From contig JARIEH010000329.1 in NCBI GenBank assembly GCA_029256865.1, forward strand, positions 1-12,094: a DNA stretch of 12,094 bases, written 5' to 3'. Position numbers and translations under genes: made by a program. This stretch comes from Psychrobacter sp. (GTDB taxonomy: Bacteria; Pseudomonadota; Gammaproteobacteria; Pseudomonadales; Moraxellaceae). The notes below the pieces were generated by a model. That model worked only from the letters and a program-made list of their open reading frames with translations. It was not told where the DNA came from and searched no databases. Below are positions 5,250-12,094 of the stretch, piece by piece. Numbering within the stretch: position 1 is the first letter of the stretch; each line of letters begins with the position of its first letter.

Positions 5250-6644
5250 ATGAAGCACTCTACTCTTGCGCTTGTAATAGCATCTGTACTATCTGGAGCT
5301 GTACTGGTTGGCTGTAACAAAAACGAGGACGCCGCTGGTGATCAAGCAGCACAGCAGCAGATGCCGCCTGCCGTCGTCAACGTCCAGACTGTTACCTTTG
5401 ATACCATACCCCAAGTACAAACTTTCTCTGGACGCACTGCCGCTTATCAAACTGCAGACGTCCGTCCACAGGTAAATGGGGTTATTGAAGAAGTATTGTT
5501 CCGTGAAGGCAGTAATGTCAAACAAGGGCAGCCACTCTATCGAATCAATACCGACAACTATACCTCCTCGGTTGCCAGCGGTGAAGCAGCAGTACAACAA
5601 GCTCAAGCCAATTATCAAACCGCGGTGGCAAATAACGCCAATGCAAAAGCTGAACTGGCCAGTCGTCAAGCCTCACTTGCGCAAGCACAGAACGATCTAC
5701 AACGTCTGCAAGGGCTGGTCGATATCGATGCCATATCTAAGCAACAATATGATCAAGCACAGACGCAGGTTCGTACGGCACAAGCGGCGGTTCAGAGTGC
5801 TCAAGCAGCGGTTGGACAAACTCAAGCAGGCATTGAGAGCGCAAACGCCAACATTCAAGCTGCAAAAGCCAACTTGAATGCCAGTGCCCTAGATCTCAAT
5901 CGTACTATCGTGCGCGCACCTCTCACAGGTCGTAGTGATCGCTCAAGCGTGACTGCTGGTACACTTGTCAGTTCAGGGCAGCCAAATCCACTGGTAACCA
6001 TCTCGCGTCTAGATCCTATCTATGTCGATATCAGCCAATCATCCTCCGAGCTGCTCAAACTGCGTCAACAAATCTCTGAAGGTAAAGCGCAGGCAGGAAT
6101 GAATACCGTTGAGCTGGTCTTAGAAGATGGTTCAGTATACCCAGTGCGTGGTCAGCTTGCCCTCTCTGAGGCCAAGGTTGATGAGTCAACGGGTGCGGTG
6201 ACTTTGCGTGCAGTATTCCCTAACAATAATAATATACTGCTACCAGGTATGTATGTCACTGCACGTTTGACGCAAAGTGTCATTACCAATGCAACTTTAG
6301 TCCCGCAAAGCGCAGTTATGCGTACACCTAAGAGTGAAACGCAAGTATATATTGTTGACGAAAACAACAAAATTCAAGTACGTCCTGTCACCATTAGTGG
6401 CACTTATGATGGACAGTGGGTTGTCACAGATGGTCTTAAAGCTGGGGATAAAGTAGTGGTGATTGGCGGTTCAAAGGTCAAACCTGAACAAGAAGTGGTC
6501 GTAAAGCCCTTAGAGAATGCGAAACCTGACCCGTCCGCACAAGGTGCGCCTCCGGCAAAAACACCGCAGCAAGCCGCAAAGACAGCGGATACGTCTGATA
6601 ATGACAGTTCCGCTAAAAAACCTGCAGAAGCAGCCACCAACTAA
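5250..6644 (+). CDS. RND efflux periplasmic adaptor lipoprotein (AcrA/MexA/AdeI family)
   Basis: This is the membrane-fusion subunit that links the inner-membrane RND permease to the outer-membrane channel. Start ATG 5250 has GAGGA (5240-5244) 5 nt upstream; an in-frame TTG at 5235 is less likely. The lipoprotein signal ends in LVGC, with Cys22 as the lipidation site. The first lipoyl half is VRPQVNGVIEEV (71-82) with EGSNVKQGQPLY (86-97). A Gln/Ala-rich alpha-helical hairpin (about 108-218) has its tip near LVDIDAISKQQYD, and the second lipoyl half follows with VRAPLTGRSDRS. Beta-barrel and membrane-proximal domains run to about 421. A disordered Pro/Ala/Lys/Asp tail (422-464) makes it longer than the roughly 400 residues usual for the family. 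It is first in the three-gene operon. The specific symbol (adeI, acrA or mexA) is left open. Confidence 0.95.
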   Translation: MKHSTLALVIASVLSGAVLVGCNKNEDAAGDQAAQQQMPPAVVNVQTVTFDTIPQVQTFSGRTAAYQTADVRPQVNGVIEEVLFREGSNVKQGQPLYRINTDNYTSSVASGEAAVQQAQANYQTAVANNANAKAELASRQASLAQAQNDLQRLQGLVDIDAISKQQYDQAQTQVRTAQAAVQSAQAAVGQTQAGIESANANIQAAKANLNASALDLNRTIVRAPLTGRSDRSSVTAGTLVSSGQPNPLVTISRLDPIYVDISQSSSELLKLRQQISEGKAQAGMNTVELVLEDGSVYPVRGQLALSEAKVDESTGAVTLRAVFPNNNNILLPGMYVTARLTQSVITNATLVPQSAVMRTPKSETQVYIVDENNKIQVRPVTISGTYDGQWVVTDGLKAGDKVVVIGGSKVKPEQEVVVKPLENAKPDPSAQGAPPAKTPQQAAKTADTSDNDSSAKKPAEAATN

Positions 6645-6679
6645 TTCCATTCAAAGATAGGAAGACTTAGGGATATACT

Positions 6680-9600
6680 ATGTCACGTTTTTTTATTGAT
6701 CGCCCTATTTTTGCATGGGTATTGGCTATTTTAGTCATGCTCGTCGGGGTGATATCGGTTGTTAGTTTACCGATTGAGCAGTACCCACGCATTGCACCAC
6801 CAACCGTTTCAGTAAGCGCAAGCTATCCTGGTGCTAACGCCCAAACCGTTGAAGACTCAGTCGTTCAAGTCATCGAGCAACGTATGAAAGGTCTCGATGG
6901 CTTGATGTATATGTCGTCGTCGAGCTCTTCAAACGGCAGCGCCTCTGTCACCTTGACTTTTGAGAACGGTACGGATTCTGATACCGCTCAAGTACAGGTA
7001 CAGAATAAGCTACAAGCGGCCATGAGCTCATTACCTGAATCCGTCCAGCGCCAAGGCGTCAACGTCAATAAATCCTCTAGCAGCTTTTTAATGGTGCAAG
7101 GTTTTATTTCTGAAGACGGTGCTATGGATCGCGCGGATATCGCTGACTATGTCAACTCAAACGTTGTCGATCAGCTTAGCCGAGTCGAGGGTGTCGGTGA
7201 AGTTCAGGTATTCGGTTCTGCTTATGCAATGCGTATCTGGTTAGATCCATCACGCCTGCGTAGCTATAATATGGTGCCATCTGATGTGGTCAACGCAGTA
7301 CGTGCGCAAAACGCGCAAGTCTCTGCTGGTCAGCTGGGCCAAGCGCCTGCCGATACCGATCAACAGGTGATTAACGCCACCGTGACTGTGCAAAGCTATT
7401 TGCAAACGCCTGATGAGTTTAAAAATATCTTATTAAAAACAGACAGCTCTGGCGCGCAAGTGCGCTTAGGAGATGTCGCAGATGTTGAGATTGGTAGTGA
7501 AAACTATAGCGTTATCTCACTCTATAATGGTCAAGAAGCCGCTGGTCTAGGTATCTCTCTGGCTGGTGGAGCGAACGCGCTTGAGACGCGTGAAGCCGTC
7601 GGTGCACGTATGGCTGAGCTGGAAGCTAACTTTCCAGCGGGCTTGGTTTCGGTTGTACCTTACGACACGACACCGTTTGTACGCTTATCTATTGAGCAAG
7701 TGGTATACACGTTGATAGAAGCGATCGCGCTGGTCTTTATCGTCATGTTCATTTTCTTACAGAACTGGCGTGCAACCATCATCCCTACTCTTGCTGTACC
7801 TGTCGTTCTACTGGGTACCTTTGCCGTACTCTATGTTGCAGGCTTTAGTATCAACGTGCTGACCATGTTCGCTATGGTACTGTCCATTGGCCTACTGGTC
7901 GATGACGCTATCGTCGTCGTAGAAAACGTTGAGCGTATCTTGGAGGAGGATCCAGATATCTCCATCAAGGACGCCACCATACAATCCATGAAAGAAATCA
8001 GTAAAATTGTTATTGGTATTGCGCTGATTCTATCAGCAGTATTCGTACCAATGGCCTTCTTTGGTGGCTCAACGGGTGTGATTTATCGCCAGTTCTCTAT
8101 TACCTTGATTACCGCGATGGTACTCTCGGCATTGGTCGCGCTTATCTTTACCCCTGCTTTATGTGTGACCTTGCTAAAACGAAGTAAGAGCCATGAAAAA
8201 GGTAATGAAGAAAATCAAAAAGGTTTCTTTGGTTGGTTCAACCGTACTTTCTTCAAACTCAGCCGATCGTATGAAAACCTAGTAGGCAATAGTTTCCGTT
8301 TCAAATGGTTATATCTGATTGGCTATGCTGCAATCATTGGCATTATGGCGGTGGTATTCTTACGTATTCCCGGCTCATTCTTACCAGAAGAAGATCAGGG
8401 TATTATGTTTACCTTGGTACAGCTTCCCTCTGGTTCGACGCTTAACGAAACTCAAGCTGTGCTCGATAAAGTCAGCAATTATTACGATACTCAAGAAGAA
8501 GACAATATCGCTTCCGTCTTCACTATCGCAGGCTTTAGTTTTGCTGGCCAAGGACAAAACATGGGGCTGGCATTCGTCCGTTTAACAGACTGGGATGCAC
8601 GTACAGGCAAAGAAAATACTGCACAAGCTGTCGCTGATCGGGCAATGGGTTACTTCTTTACTCAGCTTAATGAAGCGCAGGTGTTTGCCATTGTACCGCC
8701 AGCGATCACTGAACTTGGTAACGCCAGCGGTTTTGATTTGATGCTACAAGATACAGGTGGTATCGGGCACGATGCACTGCTTGAAGCACGTAATATGCTT
8801 CTTGGAATGTCCGCACAAAACGAGCAAGTCGCAGGTGTGCGCCCGAACGGCCAAGAAGACGCCCCACAACTAAAAGTAAACATCAACCAAGAACAAGCGG
8901 CCGCCTATGGTCTTTCGATGGCGAATATCAATAGCGTCATCTCTACGGCATGGGGATCAAGTTATATCAATGACTTCATTGACCGTGGCCGTATTAAGCG
9001 TGTCTTTGTCCAAGGTGAAGCGAGCAGCCGTACCAACCCTGATGATATCGGTAAATGGTATGTACGTAACGATGTTGGTAACATGATTCCATTTGATGCG
9101 TTCTCGAGTAGTGAATGGCAATCAGGCTCTCCACGTTTGACTCGCTATAACAGCTTGCCGTCAATGAACATTCAAGGCAGCGCAGCACCGGGCTTAAGTA
9201 CGGGTGAAGCGATGAGCTCCATGGAGTCTATCGTTGAACAGCTCCCTGAAGGTGTTGGCTTTGAATGGACAGGCATGTCACTTGAAGAGCAAAAGTCAGG
9301 TGCACAAGCGCCCATGCTATATGCACTCTCAATCTTAGTGGTATTCCTATGTCTAGCAGCCTTGTATGAAAGCTGGTCTGTACCCTTCTCAGTTCTGCTG
9401 GTGATTCCGCTGGGAGTCTTGGGAGCGGTGATATTTACTTGGCTACGAGGCTTTGAGAATGATATTTACTTGCAAGTAGGCTTACTCACAGTGGTTGGTC
9501 TGTCCGCCAAAAACGCCATTTTGATTATTGAATTTGCAAAAGAACACCAAGAACAAGGCTATAGTCTAAAAGAGGCGGTCATGACAGCAGCAAGACAGCG

Positions 9601-9910
9601 TCTACGTCCTATTATTATGACCTCACTTGCCTTTGGTCTTGGTGTTGTGCCATTATTCATAGCGACTGGTGCAGGCTCAGGTAGTCAGAATGCTATCGGT
9701 ACCAGTGTTGTTGGTGGTGTTATTACCGCTACGTTCTTAGGCATCTTCTTTATTCCTATGTTCTTTATTTGGGTGCGCAGTATGTTCCCGCATAAATATG
9801 AGAACAACGCACCAAATAATAAAGATGATGATAACGGTACGCCTGGTCCACAAAGCCCAACGCCCCCTGAGAATTATCAGCCTGTAAGCCTTGGAGATAA
9901 TACACAATGA
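6680..9910 (+). CDS. RND multidrug efflux permease, HAE1 family (AcrB/MexB/AdeJ type)
   Basis: This is the proton-driven inner-membrane pump of a tripartite multidrug exporter; it works as a trimer that captures drugs from the periplasm and outer leaflet. The 1076-residue product begins [16 protein letters not shown], the standard N-terminus. The proton-relay residues are present: Asp408/Asp409 in [15 protein letters not shown], Lys944 in [10 protein letters not shown] and Arg974 in RLRPIIMTS. Twelve membrane segments and two large periplasmic loops follow the AcrB plan, with LPEEDQG after TM7. From memory the sequence resembles Acinetobacter AdeJ throughout (for example GSYINDF and [12 protein letters not shown]). 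AGGG (6669-6672) is 7 nt before the ATG, which is 35 nt after the adaptor stop. The last 42 residues (1035-1076) form a hydrophilic Asn/Asp/Pro-rich tail. Substrates cannot be predicted beyond multidrug export. Confidence 0.97.
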   Translation: MSRFFIDRPIFAWVLAILVMLVGVISVVSLPIEQYPRIAPPTVSVSASYPGANAQTVEDSVVQVIEQRMKGLDGLMYMSSSSSSNGSASVTLTFENGTDSDTAQVQVQNKLQAAMSSLPESVQRQGVNVNKSSSSFLMVQGFISEDGAMDRADIADYVNSNVVDQLSRVEGVGEVQVFGSAYAMRIWLDPSRLRSYNMVPSDVVNAVRAQNAQVSAGQLGQAPADTDQQVINATVTVQSYLQTPDEFKNILLKTDSSGAQVRLGDVADVEIGSENYSVISLYNGQEAAGLGISLAGGANALETREAVGARMAELEANFPAGLVSVVPYDTTPFVRLSIEQVVYTLIEAIALVFIVMFIFLQNWRATIIPTLAVPVVLLGTFAVLYVAGFSINVLTMFAMVLSIGLLVDDAIVVVENVERILEEDPDISIKDATIQSMKEISKIVIGIALILSAVFVPMAFFGGSTGVIYRQFSITLITAMVLSALVALIFTPALCVTLLKRSKSHEKGNEENQKGFFGWFNRTFFKLSRSYENLVGNSFRFKWLYLIGYAAIIGIMAVVFLRIPGSFLPEEDQGIMFTLVQLPSGSTLNETQAVLDKVSNYYDTQEEDNIASVFTIAGFSFAGQGQNMGLAFVRLTDWDARTGKENTAQAVADRAMGYFFTQLNEAQVFAIVPPAITELGNASGFDLMLQDTGGIGHDALLEARNMLLGMSAQNEQVAGVRPNGQEDAPQLKVNINQEQAAAYGLSMANINSVISTAWGSSYINDFIDRGRIKRVFVQGEASSRTNPDDIGKWYVRNDVGNMIPFDAFSSSEWQSGSPRLTRYNSLPSMNIQGSAAPGLSTGEAMSSMESIVEQLPEGVGFEWTGMSLEEQKSGAQAPMLYALSILVVFLCLAALYESWSVPFSVLLVIPLGVLGAVIFTWLRGFENDIYLQVGLLTVVGLSAKNAILIIEFAKEHQEQGYSLKEAVMTAARQRLRPIIMTSLAFGLGVVPLFIATGAGSGSQNAIGTSVVGGVITATFLGIFFIPMFFIWVRSMFPHKYENNAPNNKDDDNGTPGPQSPTPPENYQPVSLGDNTQ

Positions 9911-11748
9911 GTTTTCGTTCCATTTTTACCAACAAGTCAGCGGCAGCAGTAGGGACTACTGCTAGCATGCCGACCATGAGCAATCTACAGGAAACCTTTT
10001 CCTCTACACAGATGCGCAAAAACGGTGGTCGCCTGCTTGGTCTAACAGTATTAGCAATGAGCATGGCGGCTTGTAACACTATTCCCAAAGCGGATATGCG
10101 TCCTGTCCTTGCTGAACCTAATATTCCTATCGAACAAGCTTACGGGACGTTTGATAAGGAAACAATTAGTACGTCTGAACAATCAAGTCTTGCCAGTCAA
10201 CGTTGGCAGAACTTTTATAGTGATGAACGCCTAAAAGGTCTGATTACACTGGGTCTTGAAAACAACAAAGACTTTGAAAATGCACGCTTAGCGATCGAAA
10301 AAGCGCGCGCACAGTATCAAATCACTGATATCCGTGACCTGCCTACTATTGATGGTCAGGCGGGCTATTCTCGTAGACGTACTTCAGGGCCGACAGGAAA
10401 CAACACAGGTGATAGCTATAATGTTCAGCTTGGGTTGGCAAATTATGAACTAGACTTTTGGGGCAAGATTGCTAGCCTAAAAGATCAAGCGTTGCAGAAT
10501 TTTTTGGCCACGACAGCGGCAAAAGACTCTACCCAGATCAGCTTGATTAGTAATATTGCCCAAAGCTATGCCAATCTAAGCTACAGTTTAGCCCAGCTAA
10601 AACTCGCAGAAGCCACGGTTGAAAGTCGTGAGAGATCACTATTCATCGCGGATAAACGCTTTGAAGCGGGTATCGACCCCAAGTTGCCCTCATTACAAGC
10701 CAATGCCTCTTTAGAAAATGCCAAGCTTGCTGTCTTGCGTGCGCAAAGCAGTATTTTAAAATCACGTAACGCGCTACAGTTCTTGGTCGGTGGACCCATT
10801 CCAGGGACACTTATTCCAACACCTGCTGTCAGCAATATCACCACGCATGAAATATTTAGTGCTGGTTTACCAAGTGAGCTGCTACGCTATCGTCCTGATG
10901 TCTTGCAGGCTGAGTATAATCTTAAAGCGGCGGGCGCTAACATCGCCGTAGCACGTGCTTCTTACTTCCCTTCTATTAGCCTTGCCAGTAGTGTTGGCGT
11001 GAGTAGTGGCAGTTTAGACGACTTGTTCAAAAGTGGCTCAGTTGGTTGGTCGTTTGGTCCAAATATTAGTGTGCCAATCTTCGACGCTGGTCGCTTGGAT
11101 GCTAACTACGATGTGGCGAAAATCGAACGTGAGCAAACCCTTGCAGGTTATGAGAAATCTATCCAGACTGCATTCCGTGAAGTGTCTGATGTGTTAGCGA
11201 CACGAGCCACATTAGGCGAGCAGCTACAGGCGCAATACCGTCTGCAAGATAACTTTGAGCAGACCTATCAGATAGCAGATGCGCGCTTTAAAGCGGGTAT
11301 CTCAAACTATCTAGATGTGCTCGATGCGCAGCGTTCGTTGTTCTCAACCCAGCAAGGTATTTTAGATTTAGAACTACAGAAAATCGTTAGCCAAATTGAA
11401 CTGTACCAAGCGCTCGGTGGCGGTGCTAATCTTGATGTGCCAGAAGTCATTCCTGCGGCGCAATATAGCAATCTCACCCAAATCGCCAACTTGCCCGCCA
11501 ACCGTACGCAAGCGAAAGCTGCTTATGTTATCGATGCAGCAAGCTCAGCACGAGTAGCCTCTCCACAAGAAGCTCAGGCGATTAAGCAATCTAAAACATC
11601 GACCAAATCGACCTTTAGACCTACTGCTGCCGTTGACATCAATAAGGATGGCAAAGCAGATGCCGCTGTTGGAGTGGTTACTAAAGAGGTCACTCTGAAA
11701 CAGAGCACTGTTGAACAGGTACCAGTAACGCAAATCATCGAGCCTTAA
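9907..11748 (+). CDS. RND efflux outer-membrane factor lipoprotein (OprM/AdeK family) with long C-terminal extension
   Basis: This is the trimeric outer-membrane channel of the pump (NodT/OprM type, two OEP repeats at about residues 100-300 and 325-500). Its ATG overlaps the permease stop (ATGA) and has GGAG 10 nt upstream. The lipobox Cys is residue 56, so the N-region is very long. An internal ATG at 10012 (residue 36, MRKNGGRLL) would give an ordinary 20-residue lipoprotein signal but has no well-placed ribosome-binding site. Family marks include [40 protein letters not shown] and the usual end YQALGGG (to 506). Residues 507-613 are an extra hydrophilic tail with a DINKDGKAD loop (577-585) resembling a calcium-binding loop. 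Total 613 residues, against about 480 in typical members. The operon terminator follows. Confidence 0.95.
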   Translation: MSFRSIFTNKSAAAVGTTASMPTMSNLQETFSSTQMRKNGGRLLGLTVLAMSMAACNTIPKADMRPVLAEPNIPIEQAYGTFDKETISTSEQSSLASQRWQNFYSDERLKGLITLGLENNKDFENARLAIEKARAQYQITDIRDLPTIDGQAGYSRRRTSGPTGNNTGDSYNVQLGLANYELDFWGKIASLKDQALQNFLATTAAKDSTQISLISNIAQSYANLSYSLAQLKLAEATVESRERSLFIADKRFEAGIDPKLPSLQANASLENAKLAVLRAQSSILKSRNALQFLVGGPIPGTLIPTPAVSNITTHEIFSAGLPSELLRYRPDVLQAEYNLKAAGANIAVARASYFPSISLASSVGVSSGSLDDLFKSGSVGWSFGPNISVPIFDAGRLDANYDVAKIEREQTLAGYEKSIQTAFREVSDVLATRATLGEQLQAQYRLQDNFEQTYQIADARFKAGISNYLDVLDAQRSLFSTQQGILDLELQKIVSQIELYQALGGGANLDVPEVIPAAQYSNLTQIANLPANRTQAKAAYVIDAASSARVASPQEAQAIKQSKTSTKSTFRPTAAVDINKDGKADAAVGVVTKEVTLKQSTVEQVPVTQIIEP

Positions 11749-11792
11749 GTAGTTGTAAAGTGCTTGGTGAATAAGAAATATACCTGACAACT

Positions 11793-11819
11793 AGCCCTGC
11801 CGCCTTGGTGGGGCTTTTT
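11793..11819 (+). terminator. Rho-independent terminator of the efflux operon
   Basis: AGCCCTGCC (11793-11801) pairs over 9 bp, including two G-U pairs, with GGTGGGGCT (11807-11815) around a 5-nt loop and is followed by T to 11819. It lies about 45 nt after the stop codon of the outer-membrane factor and separates the operon from hemB. Confidence 0.9.
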
Positions 11820-11882
11820 GCTTTAGTAGGTTGCTTTTGGTTATAGTAGTCTCACTCTATTGAAATACTCTTTGATGAAAAT

Positions 11883-11900
11883 TCATTTTATAAAAAATGA
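11883..11900. repeat. Inverted repeat in the hemB upstream region
   Basis: TCATTTT (11883-11889) and AAAATGA (11894-11900) pair exactly around ATAA, about 80 bp before the hemB start. It could be an operator or a chance A/T dyad. No convincing -35/-10 pair for hemB was found in 11820-11978. Confidence 0.3.
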
Positions 11901-11978
11901 CACGCTTTCAAGATGCTTGATTTAATGAAAGCAAAGATGTTGAAATGACAATTATTGAAAATATCATAAGGAACGATT

Positions 11979-12094
11979 ATGTCTTATACCTTTAACCGCC
12001 AATTCCCTGAAACTCGTCTACGTCGCTTGCGTTATAACGATCATGTACGCGCGATGATTCGTGAAGTAGAATTACACCCCAAGCATTTTATCGC
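11979..12094 (+). CDS. hemB: Delta-aminolevulinic acid dehydratase (porphobilinogen synthase), N-terminal fragment
   Basis: HemB condenses two molecules of 5-aminolevulinate to porphobilinogen, the second common step of haem synthesis in the cytoplasm. Only the first 38 codons are in the window. They read MSYTFNRQFPETRLRRLR, then a basic helix (HVRAMIREVELHP) that matches the N-terminal arm of bacterial HemB before the LPIFV strand. An AAGGAA ribosome-binding site (11968-11973) is about 6 nt from the ATG. The catalytic lysines and the metal site lie beyond the edge, so the Zn or Mg type cannot be judged. It is separated from the efflux operon by a terminator and is probably independently transcribed. 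Confidence 0.88.
   Translation, partial: MSYTFNRQFPETRLRRLRYNDHVRAMIREVELHPKHFI

Noticed and set aside
5476..5877. 133-codon plus-strand frame inside the adaptor gene
   Set aside because: It is an alternative frame of the Gln/Ala-rich coiled-coil region, has a repetitive biased composition and lacks a plausible start.
1..12094. Defence system, prophage, transposon, CRISPR array, tRNA or rRNA
   Set aside because: Scanning both strands found no direct-repeat array, transposase, phage-like or restriction genes, and no tRNA cloverleaf or rRNA sequence. All long genes are assigned to known housekeeping or efflux families.

Overview
The window looks like a chromosomal segment of a gammaproteobacterium of the Moraxellaceae, most likely Psychrobacter or a close relative. 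I infer this from the AdeIJK-type RND efflux operon, the moderate-GC coding regions between long AT-rich spacers, and the protein sequences (NuoA, LolA, L21, L27, IspB, HemB), all of which read as typical gammaproteobacterial orthologues. The genus is an inference from remembered family resemblance, not a database result.

Layout. Positions 1-418 (minus strand) hold the 5' part of nuoA, the first gene of the respiratory complex I operon, which runs off the left edge. A gene-free stretch of about 730 bp (419-1152) follows. It carries the nuo leader and five inverted repeats, one of them with perfect 13-bp arms. lolA (minus, 1211-1900) encodes the periplasmic lipoprotein carrier and ends in a clear intrinsic terminator. 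rplU-rpmA (minus, 3089-2415) encodes ribosomal proteins L21 and L27, with an extended -10 promoter in front and a strong terminator behind. ispB (plus, 3554-4579), the polyprenyl diphosphate synthase for the quinone side chain, is divergent from rplU.

A 670-bp AT-rich spacer (4580-5249) leads to a three-gene plus-strand operon for a complete tripartite multidrug efflux pump. It encodes a periplasmic adaptor lipoprotein (5250-6644), an inner-membrane RND permease (6680-9910) and an outer-membrane factor lipoprotein (9907-11748). The first two genes are 35 nt apart, the last two overlap by ATGA, and a GC-rich terminator closes the operon at 11793-11819. hemB (porphobilinogen synthase) begins at 11979 and runs off the right edge.

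Functional reading. The segment is mostly core housekeeping: respiration, quinone and haem precursors, translation and lipoprotein sorting, plus one pump operon. LolA would serve lipoprotein sorting for the pump as for other lipoproteins. The most unusual regulatory signal is a promoter at 4881-4912 with MerR-family architecture: TTGACT and TATAAT separated by 20 bp, with a near-palindrome centred in the spacer. It lies about 340 bp before the pump, with no merR gene in the window. The most unusual protein feature is a roughly 107-residue tail on the outer-membrane factor containing a DxNxDGxxD loop resembling calcium-binding loops. I see no mobile element, CRISPR array, tRNA or rRNA, and nothing that amounts to a new defence or biosynthetic system.
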